Under the pieces are notes generated by a model that saw nothing but the letters and a program-made list of their open reading frames with translations, did no database searches and was not told the DNA's origin. Of a stretch of DNA of 64,000 nucleotides, positions 8,852 through 17,021 are shown in pieces (position 1 is the first letter of the stretch; each line of letters starts with the position of its first letter). The stretch spans positions 2,232,001-2,296,000 of the forward strand of contig CBDICN010000002.1 of NCBI GenBank assembly GCA_965277355.1, written 5' to 3'. The position numbers and the translations under genes were made by a program. This DNA comes from RH-AL1 sp965277355 (GTDB lineage Bacteria; Pseudomonadota; Alphaproteobacteria; Rhizobiales; Beijerinckiaceae).

Positions 8852-9544
8852 TTGGCACAGCAAGGAAAGACGATCCTCGTCATCGGCGCCTCACGGGGGC
8901 TCGGCCTTGGACTCGTGCGCGAGTATCTCGAGCGAGGCTGGCGCGTCGTTGCGACGTCGCGTGGCAACCACGACGATGAACTCAAATCTCTCGCCAGCAC
9001 GGCCGGCGACCGCCTTCGGATCGAGCGGCTCGATGTCACCGATGCCAATGACATCGCCGCGTTGAAGCGAGCTGTCGGGAGCGACCCGCTCGACCTACTG
9101 TTCGTGTCGGCCGGCGTCAGCAACGACACGAGCCAGCAGGCCGCGTTCGTCGCGCCGGACGAGTTCACGAGGGTGATGCTGACGAATGCATTGGCTCCGC
9201 TCAAGATCATCGAGGTCTTCGGCGGCAACGTCGGTGCAAGAGGTGCAATCTGTGCCATGACCTCGGTGCTAGGCAGCGTCGGGTCCAACACCAGTGGAGG
9301 CTACGAGGTCTACCGGGCCAGCAAGGCGGCGCTCAATACAATGCTGCGAAGCTATGCTGCTCGCAACAAGCAGCGGTCGGTCATTGCCATGCATCCCGGC
9401 TGGGTGCGCACCGACATGGGCGGCCCTCACGCAATCGTTGAAGTCGAGGAAAGCGCCAGGGGGATCGCCGAGGTCATCGAGGAGCGCCTTGGTGAGCCAG
9501 GCTGCGTCTTCATTGATTATCGCGGCGAGACAATCGCCTGGTAG
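8852..9544 (+). CDS. Short-chain dehydrogenase/reductase
   Basis: This 230-residue Rossmann-fold enzyme has the cofactor motif GASRGLGLGLV near residue 12, a SAGVS segment in place of NNAG, catalytic Ser in MTSVLGS and the active-site pair YRASK. It starts at a TTG preceded by GGAGGCGG, an excellent ribosome binding site, which decides this unusual start codon. It is of the short carbonyl-reductase (CsgA-like) type. It follows the aldo/keto reductase gene by 12 bp. Substrate unknown. Confidence 0.85.
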   Translation: MAQQGKTILVIGASRGLGLGLVREYLERGWRVVATSRGNHDDELKSLASTAGDRLRIERLDVTDANDIAALKRAVGSDPLDLLFVSAGVSNDTSQQAAFVAPDEFTRVMLTNALAPLKIIEVFGGNVGARGAICAMTSVLGSVGSNTSGGYEVYRASKAALNTMLRSYAARNKQRSVIAMHPGWVRTDMGGPHAIVEVEESARGIAEVIEERLGEPGCVFIDYRGETIAW

Positions 9545-9605
9545 GAAGGCTTTCGGCGCCACCGCAAATGACCTAGACTGATCTCCGCAACCATGGAGTG
9601 GCCTT

Positions 9606-10076
9606 ATGATGTGGTCTAGTGCGCGTATCGTCATTGGTTTCGCGACGACCGTGGCGATCACCGGCGCGGCCATGGCTCAGTCGGCGCCCGGCAGCTATGG
9701 CCAGATGGCCGGCACGTCCTATGTGCCTTCGGGACACGATGCCGGTTGCGGCGGCGTCTTCTGCAATCAGACGCCGCCGGCGGATCCTTCGCGGCCGAAC
9801 GTGCCGTCGGCCGCGGCACAGCAATCGCCCCAATGCGGCGGGCTTATCTGCGAGTTCTCGAACATTGGCACGCCGTTCCCGGCCGCGGAGCCATCCGCGT
9901 CGAGACGGGCGCGAGCGGAGGCCGAAACAGGCCAGGTCCAAGCGCTGCCGCCGGCTCCGGACGCGCCGGCGCACGCGCGCCGCAAAGGCAGATCGCGATC
10001 TGCTAGGTCACGCTCAGCGCAAGTCGCGACGCGGACGGCGCAGCGCACGCCGGCTCTGACCGACGCGGCCAGATAG
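9606..10076 (+). CDS. Secreted hypothetical protein with paired CGGxxC motifs
   Basis: This 156-residue protein starts with a Sec signal peptide (MMWSSARIVIGFATTVAITG) with likely cleavage after AMA at about residue 24. The mature part has two similar cysteine motifs, GCGGVFCNQTP and QCGGLICEFSN, about 35 residues apart, followed by an Ala/Pro-rich linker and a very basic tail (ARRKGRSRSARSRS). The cysteine pairs could form disulfides in the periplasm. No known domain is recognised. It stands alone between the SDR and trpS. Confidence 0.65.
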   Translation: MMWSSARIVIGFATTVAITGAAMAQSAPGSYGQMAGTSYVPSGHDAGCGGVFCNQTPPADPSRPNVPSAAAQQSPQCGGLICEFSNIGTPFPAAEPSASRRARAEAETGQVQALPPAPDAPAHARRKGRSRSARSRSAQVATRTAQRTPALTDAAR

Positions 10077-10245
10077 GGTCGAAGCGCGATTGACGCGAGC
10101 GCTAGTCATGGAGCAGTGCGCCAGCCCCCGATCTTGAACGCGGACGCAGGTCGTCTCGACCGCGGGGGAACGCGCTGCTTGTAAGAGGGCGTGGTGCGCG
10201 AGATAAGCGGCGCCTCCTAGGCACGACAAGCAGAACCGCTCCGCG

Positions 10246-11289
10246 ATGATTTCCTTTCCCCAGCGCGTCTTCTCCGGCGTCCAGCCGACCGGCAATTTGC
10301 ATCTCGGCAACTACCTCGGCGCGATCATCAAGTTCGTCGAGCTGCAGAAGACCCATGATTGCGTGTTCTGCGTCGTCGATCTGCACGCGATCACGGTGCC
10401 GCAGGATCCCGCGCAGCTGACCACGAGCATCCGCGAGGTGACGGCCGCCTTCATCGCGTCGGGCATCGATGCGCGCAAGCACATTGTCTTCAACCAGAGT
10501 CAAGTCGCCGAGCATGCCGAGCTCGCCTGGGTGCTGAACTGCGTCGCGCGCATCGGCTGGATGAGTAGGATGACGCAGTTCAAGGAGAAGGCCGGCAAGG
10601 ATCGCGAGCAGGCGTCGGTCGGCCTTTACGCCTATCCGGTGTTGATGGCGGCTGATATCCTGGCTTACCGCGCCACGCATGTGCCGGTCGGCGAGGACCA
10701 GAAGCAGCATCTCGAATTGTCGCGCGACATCGCTCAGAAATTCAATCTCGATTTCGCCGGATCGATCGCCGCGCATGGCTTCGGCGAGGCGTTCTTCCCC
10801 ATGCCCGAGCCGCTCATCCAGGGTCCGGCGACGCGGGTGATGAGCCTGCGCGACGGCTCGAAGAAGATGTCGAAGTCCGATCCTTCAGACAATTCGCGCA
10901 TCAACCTCACAGACGATGCGGACGCGATCGCCTCAAAGATCCGCAAGGCGAAGACCGACCCCGAACCGCTGCCCTCCGAGCCGGCCGGGCTTGCCTCACG
11001 TCCGGAGGCCGACAACCTCGTCGGCATCTTCGCGGCGCTCAACCACCAGACCAAGGCGCAGGTGCTGGCGGATTTCGGCGACGCCAATTTCTCGACCTTC
11101 AAAAACGCGCTCGTCGATCGGGCCGTCGCCTCGCTCGGGCCGATCGGGACCGAGATGAAGCGGCTGGTCGGCGACCCTGCGGCCATCGACGCGATCCTGG
11201 CCGATGGTGCCGCGCGCGCCCGTGCTCTCGCACGCGAAACGATGGACGGCGTGAAGGACGTGCTCGGCTTCGTTCGCGCCAAATATTAG
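10246..11289 (+). CDS. trpS: Tryptophanyl-tRNA synthetase
   Basis: This is a 347-residue class I aminoacyl-tRNA synthetase that charges tRNA-Trp. The HIGH-like motif is GNLHLGNYLG near residue 18 and the KMSKS motif is KKMSKSDPSDNSRI near residue 205. The VGEDQKQHLELSRDIA helix is characteristic of TrpRS. Length is normal. The start is MISFPQRVFSGVQPTG. It lies after a 169-bp gap and is followed by two small unrelated genes. The identification is firm. Confidence 0.95.
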   Translation: MISFPQRVFSGVQPTGNLHLGNYLGAIIKFVELQKTHDCVFCVVDLHAITVPQDPAQLTTSIREVTAAFIASGIDARKHIVFNQSQVAEHAELAWVLNCVARIGWMSRMTQFKEKAGKDREQASVGLYAYPVLMAADILAYRATHVPVGEDQKQHLELSRDIAQKFNLDFAGSIAAHGFGEAFFPMPEPLIQGPATRVMSLRDGSKKMSKSDPSDNSRINLTDDADAIASKIRKAKTDPEPLPSEPAGLASRPEADNLVGIFAALNHQTKAQVLADFGDANFSTFKNALVDRAVASLGPIGTEMKRLVGDPAAIDAILADGAARARALARETMDGVKDVLGFVRAKY

Positions 11290-11385
11290 CGCGCGGACGC
11301 CCAGTGGCGACGCCTGCGCGATGCCGCGCCGGAAACCTTCGCCGCGCCGCCCTGTTGCGCCAAACGTATGTTAAGGAGTGGCAAG

Positions 11386-11640
11386 ATGCTTGAGCAATCG
11401 ATCGAGCGGCTGAACAAGTTGTCGCCAGACATGCGCGCGATCGCCGAGCATATGGCGGAAACGACGCTCACCTCGGAATTTGTGGAAAATCTTATGCCGG
11501 CCGATCAGGCCGAGACCATCGCGCGGGACCATCGCGAGCAGAACACCGAAGAGTGGCTGCGTGCCGTGAGCGCCGCGGTGTCCTCGCTCCTGGCGCTGCG
11601 CCACCTCGGCTACGCGCTAACACGCAGGACCGACGTCTGA
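11386..11640 (+). CDS. Small hypothetical protein
   Basis: An 84-residue acidic helical protein starts MLEQSIERLNKLSPDMRAIA. The ATG at 11386 is preceded by AAGGAG with 8-nt spacing, which favours it over an in-frame start 18 nt upstream. There is no signal peptide. A short hydrophobic stretch (SAAVSSLLALRHLGYAL) near the C-terminus looks like an amphipathic helix rather than a membrane segment. No family recognised. It lies 96 bp after trpS on the same strand. Confidence 0.55.
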   Translation: MLEQSIERLNKLSPDMRAIAEHMAETTLTSEFVENLMPADQAETIARDHREQNTEEWLRAVSAAVSSLLALRHLGYALTRRTDV

Positions 11641-11648
11641 TTTAACCA

Positions 11649-11678
11649 TGTGCAAACATCGGCGCACGCGTTTGCACA
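11649..11678. promoter_or_regulatory. Interrupted palindrome TGTGCAAAC-N12-GTTTGCACA
   Basis: Two perfectly complementary 9-nt arms are separated by 12 nt, spanning 30 bp. It starts 8 bp after one small gene and lies 60-90 bp before the start of the next (11739). It could be an operator for a dimeric regulator bound on adjacent turns, or an RNA hairpin. No T-run follows, so a terminator is unlikely. Confidence 0.35.
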
Positions 11679-11738
11679 AGCGAAACCAAAAAGCGGTACG
11701 AACAATTTCAAACGTTGTGGGTGGGCTTGGGGACGACG

Positions 11739-11957
11739 ATGCCAACGCTATTCCGTTTGGTCATGCTGCTGGCGATTATAGTCGGCTGCTGCTGGGGGGT
11801 GGCTTTGGCGATGGTCACGTTCCTCACACCCTCGCAGCGCGAGATCGAGCAGGTTGTCTTCCTGCCCGCGAACGTCGACTTGACGACGGGTCGCAGCGCT
11901 GCCGAGCGGCTGACCCGCGAGGTCGCGCTTCTGGGCCGCGGGAAGAAGCATCACTGA
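11739..11957 (+). CDS. Small single-pass membrane protein
   Basis: This 72-residue protein starts MPTLFRLVMLLAIIVG and has one N-terminal hydrophobic helix (about residues 5-28), followed by TPSQREIEQVVFLPANV and a charged tail. This layout is common in short Hyphomicrobiales proteins of unknown function that carry one anchor and a small periplasmic or cytoplasmic tail. An in-frame GTG 24 nt upstream (11715) is an alternative start. It is convergent with cbiD, with only 2 bp between the stops. Confidence 0.55.
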   Translation: MPTLFRLVMLLAIIVGCCWGVALAMVTFLTPSQREIEQVVFLPANVDLTTGRSAAERLTREVALLGRGKKHH

Positions 11958-11959
11958 GC

Positions 11960-13096
11960 TCAATCAGGTGAGCACAAGGCAGTCGATCTCGTGTTCGATC
12001 GTCCGATCAGCGTTCCGGCACGATCAAACAGCGCGACGTCGAGGAGAACGTCGGTGCCGCGCAGGACCGTCGCAGCTGGCGTCCAGGCGCGTTCCGCGAC
12101 CAGGGTCGCGATGTTGAGACCCGCAGCCATTGCTAGATCGTAGGCTTCCTTGGCGGTGTTCGCGCCATGTATTCTGTCGGCGAGGCTGTTCTGGCCTCCC
12201 GCGAGCTTCACCCAAGCGGCGACCTGCGAGAGGTCCACGGTACCGCGCCGCGAGTGGAGGTCGAGCATTCCTTGCGCGAGCTTCGTCATCTTGCCGAAGC
12301 CACCGGCGATCGTAATCCTGCGGACGGGATGCACGCGCAGGTATTTGAGCATGCCGCCGACGAAATCGCCCATCTCGATCAAAGCAATGTCGGGGAGCCC
12401 GTGTAGCGCCTTGATCGCGGCCTCGGATGTCGATCCCGTGCTGCCGGCGATATGCGTTATGCCGGCCGCCACCGCTACGTCGATGCCGCGGTGGATCGAG
12501 TGGATCCAGGCAGAGCAGGAATAGGGCACGACGATGCCGGTCGTGCCGAGGATGGAGAGGCCACCGACGATACCGAGGCGGCCGTTCAGGGTGCGCTCGG
12601 CGATTTTCACGCCGCCCGGGATGCCAATCTCGACGACGGCATCTCCGCTACCGCCGTGTCGGCGCGCGATATCCCGGATCGCACACGAGATCATCGCGCG
12701 GGGTGCCGGGTTGATCGCCGGCTCGCCCGGCGGTAGCGGCAGGCCCGGCAGCGTCACCGTGCCCACGCCTTCGGCGGCGCGGAACAAGACGCCTGTGCCA
12801 AAAGTGCCGAGCCGGACTGTGGCGACGACAAGCGCGCCGTGCGTCACGTCCGGATCGTCGCCCGCGTCCTTGACGACTGCTGCCCGCGCCCAATCCTCGC
12901 CATGTTTGCTCGATGCAAGCGCGAACTCCGGCGTGACATCGTTCGGCAGGCTCACCGAGACGGGGTCCGGGAAATCCCCCGTGAGGAGCGCGGCATAAGC
13001 TGCGCTGGCAGCGGCCGCCGCACAAGCGCCGGTGGTCCAGCCGCGGCGCAGCATCGACGTCTCATCTACAGAACGCCTCATGTTCTCGACCGGCAT
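11960..13096 (-). CDS. cbiD: Cobalt-precorrin-5B (C1)-methyltransferase
   Basis: This 378-residue protein has the CbiD signature LRRGWTTGACAAAAASAAY near the N-terminus, followed by VSLPNDVTPEFA and GAGVGTVT-like VGTVTLPGL. The C-terminal part contains HIAGSTGSTSE and EMGDFVGGMLKYL, also typical. CbiD methylates C1 of the corrin ring in cobalamin synthesis, using S-adenosylmethionine. No other cob/cbi gene occurs in the window, so it is separated from the rest of the pathway. The 5' end is MPVENMRRSVDETSM; a later Met at residue 6 is also possible. I saw no cobalamin riboswitch upstream. Confidence 0.9.
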   Translation of the reverse strand: MPVENMRRSVDETSMLRRGWTTGACAAAAASAAYAALLTGDFPDPVSVSLPNDVTPEFALASSKHGEDWARAAVVKDAGDDPDVTHGALVVATVRLGTFGTGVLFRAAEGVGTVTLPGLPLPPGEPAINPAPRAMISCAIRDIARRHGGSGDAVVEIGIPGGVKIAERTLNGRLGIVGGLSILGTTGIVVPYSCSAWIHSIHRGIDVAVAAGITHIAGSTGSTSEAAIKALHGLPDIALIEMGDFVGGMLKYLRVHPVRRITIAGGFGKMTKLAQGMLDLHSRRGTVDLSQVAAWVKLAGGQNSLADRIHGANTAKEAYDLAMAAGLNIATLVAERAWTPAATVLRGTDVLLDVALFDRAGTLIGRSNTRSTALCSPD

Positions 13097-13174
13097 CCAC
13101 CCCGTTCCCGGTGTCAGCGGTCGCTGAACGCTAAAGCAAGTACCGACCTGACGCCCAACGCTTGAAATCGGCTG

Positions 13175-13372
13175 CTACCGGGGCATGCGAAACGTCTGGG
13201 CAACCGGCTGGCCTGAACCTCGCCAAACCTTCTGTGGCGAGGCCGCGCTGCTACAAACCCGCACGTGCTTACCGTCGGATCGCCTTGCGATCGAGGCGAG
13301 ATGCAACTCTTCGAACTCATCTCGCGAGAACGACCTGCCGACGATCGCGAAGTTGATGGTCTTCGGCGGCAT
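13175..13372 (-). CDS. Possible small hypothetical protein
   Basis: A 65-residue ORF starting MPPKTINFAIVGRSF lies in the 407-bp region between cbiD and the divergent rph gene. GAGG precedes this ATG by 6 nt. The middle part (SRDEFEELHLASIARRSDG) uses GC-rich third positions like a real gene, while the C-terminus is less convincing. No family recognised. It may be a short gene or a chance ORF. The remainder of 13097-13503 shows no other feature. Confidence 0.3.
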   Translation of the reverse strand: MPPKTINFAIVGRSFSRDEFEELHLASIARRSDGKHVRVCSSAASPQKVWRGSGQPVAQTFRMPR

Positions 13373-13503
13373 GCCCATCCTCACTGTGTTCTGCAAAGAA
13401 ATAATGCGCAGCACGGGGATTCGTTCATGCTAGGCGGAACCCGTTGTATGGCATAGCCACGCGATCGTCCCGATGGCTGCGAGACCGGTCCGGAGAACCA
13501 CGC

Positions 13504-14217
13504 ATGCGACCATCGAACCGCGCTCCCGGCGAATTGCGCCAAGTCTCGCTCGAGCGCCGCGTCGCCCGCTATGCTGAGGGATCCTGCTTGGTAAAATTCG
13601 GCGGCACGCACGTGCTTTGCACTGCCTCGCTCGAGGACAAGCCGCCGTCATGGCTGCGCGGCCAAGGGCGCGGCTGGATTACGGCCGAGTACGCCATGCT
13701 CCCGCGCGCGACGCACACCCGCTCGAAGCGGGAGGTGAGCTCCGGCAAGCAATCCGGCCGCAGCCAAGAGATCCAACGGCTGATCGGGCGCAGCCTTCGT
13801 GCCGTCACCAACCTCCAGATAATGGGCGAGCGGCAGATCACGATCGACTGCGACGTGCTGCAGGCGGACGGCGGCACGCGGACGGCCTCGATCACAGGTG
13901 CCTGGGTCGCGCTCAACGATTGCCTCGACTGGATGCGGAGCCGCTCCATCGTGAAGGACAATCCGATCCGGGATCATGTCGCCGCCGTATCCTGCGGAAT
14001 CTATCGCGGCACGGCGGTGGTCGATCTCGATTATGCCGAGGACTCCGAAGCTCAAACCGACGCCAACTTCGTGATGAGCGGCGACGGAGCCCTTGTAGAG
14101 GTGCAGGCCTCCGCCGAGGGCGCCGTATTCAGCGAAGCCGAGCTCGCGACGATGATGGCGCTGGCCAAGGTCGGTATTGCCGGTCTCGTCACGTTGCAGA
14201 AGCAGGCGCTCGGTTGA
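13504..14217 (+). CDS. rph: Ribonuclease PH
   Basis: This 237-residue phosphorolytic 3'-5' exoribonuclease trims tRNA 3' ends. It starts MRPSNRAPGELRQVSLER, preceded by GGAGA, and shows KFGGTHVLCTASLED, GWITAEYAMLPRATHTR and the phosphate-binding GRSQEIQRLIGRSLRA. ITIDCDVLQADGGTRTASI near residue 115 is diagnostic. An upstream in-frame ATG at 13444 lacks homology to the family and is rejected as start. Its stop is separated from rdgB by one base, indicating an operon. hrcA, often divergent from rph in relatives, is absent. Confidence 0.95.
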   Translation: MRPSNRAPGELRQVSLERRVARYAEGSCLVKFGGTHVLCTASLEDKPPSWLRGQGRGWITAEYAMLPRATHTRSKREVSSGKQSGRSQEIQRLIGRSLRAVTNLQIMGERQITIDCDVLQADGGTRTASITGAWVALNDCLDWMRSRSIVKDNPIRDHVAAVSCGIYRGTAVVDLDYAEDSEAQTDANFVMSGDGALVEVQASAEGAVFSEAELATMMALAKVGIAGLVTLQKQALG

Positions 14218-14218
14218 G

Positions 14219-14848
14219 ATGCCGCGTCTGGTCGGAGATAGGCTGGTCGTCGCCACGCACAACGCTGGCAAGCTGCGCGAAATGCGCGAGCTTCTCGCCC
14301 CCTATCGTGTCGAGGCGCTGGCCGCGTCGGAACTCGGGCTGGAAGAACCCGACGAGACCGGCGACAGCTTCGGCGCCAATGCCGCGATCAAGGCGGAGGC
14401 GGCCGCGCGGGCGGCGGGCTTGCCGGCGCTGGCCGATGATTCCGGCCTGTGCGTGATCGGGCTCGACGGTGCGCCAGGCATCTTCTCGGCGCGCTGGGCG
14501 AGAAAGGCCGGGGACTTCACGGGCGCGATGGACCGGGTGCGGCAGAAACTCGAGGAACGTGGCGCGGACGAGCCGTACCGCGCCTTCTTCGTCTCCGCGC
14601 TCGCCCTCGCCCGGCCTTCGCAGCCGATCGTCGCGGTGGAAGGTCGTGTGGACGGGACCCTGGTCTTCCCGCCGCGCGGAATGCTCGGCTTCGGATACGA
14701 TCCCATCTTCCTGCCGGGCGGCTTCACCCTTACCTTCGGGGAGATGAGCCCCGAAGAGAAGCACGGAATTCCGGCCGACGGCTCGAGAGCGCTGTCCCAT
14801 CGCGCCCGAGCGTTCCAAAATTTCGCAAGGCTTTGCCTGAGCAACTGA
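14219..14848 (+). CDS. rdgB: Non-canonical purine NTP pyrophosphatase (RdgB/HAM1)
   Basis: This 209-residue house-cleaning enzyme hydrolyses dITP, dXTP and ITP to monophosphates. Its N-terminus RLVVATHNAGKLREMREL is the family's substrate-binding loop. ADDSGLCVIGLDGAPGIFSARWA contains the metal-binding DDSGL motif, and GFGYDPIFLPGG and SHRARAF are also conserved. The start ATG lies one base after the rph stop, so translation is probably coupled. It is normally followed by hemW in relatives; here hemW comes 3.1 kb later. Confidence 0.94.
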   Translation: MPRLVGDRLVVATHNAGKLREMRELLAPYRVEALAASELGLEEPDETGDSFGANAAIKAEAAARAAGLPALADDSGLCVIGLDGAPGIFSARWARKAGDFTGAMDRVRQKLEERGADEPYRAFFVSALALARPSQPIVAVEGRVDGTLVFPPRGMLGFGYDPIFLPGGFTLTFGEMSPEEKHGIPADGSRALSHRARAFQNFARLCLSN

Positions 14849-14882
14849 TCGTTTTGTGTCGACCAGCGCTTTAAATGTTTTG

Positions 14883-14910
14883 TTGCAACGCAGCAAAAGC
14901 TACCTATTTT
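14883..14910 (+). promoter_or_regulatory. Candidate promoter with overlapping inverted repeat
   Basis: TTGCAA at 14883-14888 and TATTTT at 14905-14910, 16 nt apart, could be -35 and -10 elements for the gene starting at 14942. The -35 overlaps an imperfect inverted repeat (TTTTGTTGC, AAC, GCAGCAAAA; 14878-14898) that might bind a regulator. The evidence is sequence pattern only. Confidence 0.3.
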
Positions 14911-14941
14911 GCTTGGAGAAACTCGCAGTCGGAGCGGCGCC

Positions 14942-15259
14942 ATGTCTGCCACCTGGAACACCAAGTACGGACCGCGTCGTGTCCGTCACGATCCGCCCGA
15001 CCTCGCGGAAGCGATCGCCGCCGCGCAGGGGCTCACCGATGACACGGCCGTGCAGATTGAGATCGCCGCGCAGTTGATGGGGGTCGCCAGCGCCGCTGTC
15101 CGAGCCGAAATGCTGAGGCTGATGCCCGATCGGCGCGTGACGCGGCTCGTTTCGACGCCCGCGCGCGACAAGAGCGTGCGGACCGTCGTGGTCGAGAAAA
15201 AGACGAGCCGACGCATCACGGCACCTGCGACCGTGAACCGGCTGAGGGCCAAGATCTGA
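14942..15259 (+). CDS. Small conserved hypothetical protein
   Basis: This 105-residue protein starts MSATWNTKYGPRRVRHDPP, preceded by GGAG at a suitable distance. Its first half (DLAEAIAAAQGLTDDTAVQIEIAAQLMG) is helical and acidic, the second half is basic (RDKSVRTVVVEKKTSRR). I recall the N-terminal pattern as a conserved hypothetical of Hyphomicrobiales but know no function. No signal peptide or membrane segment. It stands alone downstream of rdgB. Confidence 0.7.
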   Translation: MSATWNTKYGPRRVRHDPPDLAEAIAAAQGLTDDTAVQIEIAAQLMGVASAAVRAEMLRLMPDRRVTRLVSTPARDKSVRTVVVEKKTSRRITAPATVNRLRAKI

Positions 15260-15632
15260 AGGATCGGTGCTGGAGAGACGGACGTTCGGCGCCACGACAA
15301 CAGAGTGACCGAGCCGGCCGCCGCATGAACGTTCACTTGAGCGGATTCAGCCTCGTCAACGTTTATCCTTACGGGGATGGGACGAAGCGTGGCGCCAGTT
15401 CGCTCTGGTTCATCCTGGGGGGCGCTGCTGTTCGTCGTCGTCAAGCCTGTCGACGCTGAAGCGTGCTGGCGCGTCGGCCAATGGCGAAGATGCGCCACCA
15501 GCATCTTCCGGCCCTTCCGCCACATCCTCGCGCTCGACCATAGGCCAAGCGCAGCGTCACGCGGTCGTCGCGTGCTTGCGATTAGCTCTTCAAGCCGCGC
15601 TGGTACGAGGGCGCGGCTTCCGGAGCACGACC
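15260..15632. other. Intergenic region with no recognised feature
   Basis: These 373 bases separate the small conserved gene from the metallophosphoesterase. Both strands are open in places only because of the high GC content; the peptides are Arg/Ser/Pro-rich and implausible. I saw no terminator with a T-run, no repeat and no RNA gene. The promoter of the downstream gene should lie near the right end. Confidence 0.4.
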
Positions 15633-17018
15633 ATGACCAGGCGGCCACGACGCACGAAGACGGGGGCGTCGCAGAAGGGCGGCGACGGCAACGAGCCCCA
15701 CCTTCCCTACAAGGTTCCAACTGATCCGGCAGCGCCGATTGACAACACTCAGGCGCATACAGTCGACCAGCCGGTGTTCGGCCAGCCGGTGGCGACCGTC
15801 GATCCGACACACTTCGTCGTCCAGCACGCAAACGATTCTCAGAACTACAAGACGCTCGACGCGCTCAACGCCAAACATGCGCTGCAGCCGCTGCCGTTCC
15901 CCGCGCCGCGGGGCCTGCCCGAACCGGTGCTGACGCTGGCCGAGACGCTCGGCGCGCGAGGAGCAGACGTGGTCGCCGCGGCGACGAAGGCCGGCCAGAT
16001 CGTCTTCCACTCGGTCGGCGATACCGGCAACACCCGCGGCCCCGATCCCCAGAACCTCGTCGCCGACAAGATGTTCTCGGATTTCGACGAGGAGAAGCCT
16101 AAGGAGGCGCCGCTGTTTTTCTTCCACCTTGGCGACGTGATCTACAATTTCGGCGAGGCGGTCTACTACTATGACCAGTTCTACGATCCCTACCGCAACT
16201 ACCCGGCGCCCATCCTGGCGCTCGCCGGCAATCACGACGGCATGGTCGCGCCCAACACTCACGCCGTGACGCTGTCGGCCTTCCTCGACAATTTTTGCAA
16301 GCCCGAATTTGAGATCACGCCGGAAGCCGGCGGCCTCAGCCGCACGGCGCAGATCCAGCCCGGTGTGTTCTTTACCTTCGAGGCGCCCTTCGTGCGCATT
16401 CTCGCGCTCTACTCAAATACGCTGGAAGATCCCGGCGTGATCTCGAGCCAGGATGGCCAGTTCCCCGAGCTTAACGATTCGCAGCTCGACTATTTGCGCG
16501 CGGCGCTGACGCGGGCGCAAAAGGAGAAGTTCGCTGGCGCGCTCCTCCTTGCGCATCACCATCCGGCCTACACCGCCGGCGCGAAGCACGGCTGGAGCAT
16601 CGACATGAGCGCGCGGATCGACGCAATTTGCGACGAGGTCGGGCTTTGGCCGCACGCGGTGCTCTCGGCGCACGCGCACAATTACCAGCGCTTTACGCGC
16701 ACCCGTGGCGACACGCAGATACCCTACATCATCGCCGGCAACGGAGGACACGGGCTCGCCAAGCTGACCCGCAAGAAGGACGGACCACTGCGCGTGCCGA
16801 AGGAGATCGAGGCGCCCGCGAAGGGCAAGGACCTCATCGTGCTTGAGAACTACGACGACCAGGACTACGGCTACCTGCGCATCATCGCGACGGCGAGCCA
16901 ACTGCGCATCGAGTACCATCCGGCAAGCGACGGAGCCAACGCCAAGACACCCGACGACAGCGTGACCATCGATCTCGCTGGCCGCACGATCGTCCACTAC
17001 AGCGGCTTCAGCAGGTGA
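15633..17018 (+). CDS. Calcineurin-like metallophosphoesterase
   Basis: This 461-residue protein carries the metal-binding motifs of the calcineurin-like fold: SVGDTGN, HLGDVIYNF, LAGNHDG, LAHHHP and SAHAHNYQRF, in the right order. The ATG at 15633 is preceded by GGAG with 8-nt spacing. The N-terminal 100 residues are polar and may be disordered; no signal peptide is visible, so it is probably cytoplasmic or exported unconventionally. The final 80 residues look like a beta-rich C-terminal domain (YGYLRIIATASQLRIEYHPA) as in purple acid phosphatases. Substrate unknown. Confidence 0.82.
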   Translation: MTRRPRRTKTGASQKGGDGNEPHLPYKVPTDPAAPIDNTQAHTVDQPVFGQPVATVDPTHFVVQHANDSQNYKTLDALNAKHALQPLPFPAPRGLPEPVLTLAETLGARGADVVAAATKAGQIVFHSVGDTGNTRGPDPQNLVADKMFSDFDEEKPKEAPLFFFHLGDVIYNFGEAVYYYDQFYDPYRNYPAPILALAGNHDGMVAPNTHAVTLSAFLDNFCKPEFEITPEAGGLSRTAQIQPGVFFTFEAPFVRILALYSNTLEDPGVISSQDGQFPELNDSQLDYLRAALTRAQKEKFAGALLLAHHHPAYTAGAKHGWSIDMSARIDAICDEVGLWPHAVLSAHAHNYQRFTRTRGDTQIPYIIAGNGGHGLAKLTRKKDGPLRVPKEIEAPAKGKDLIVLENYDDQDYGYLRIIATASQLRIEYHPASDGANAKTPDDSVTIDLAGRTIVHYSGFSR

Positions 17019-17021
17019 TCA

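Noticed and set aside
13097..13503. Cobalamin riboswitch upstream of cbiD
   Set aside because: No B12-box-like GCCACTG or the expected long structured element could be found on the minus strand.
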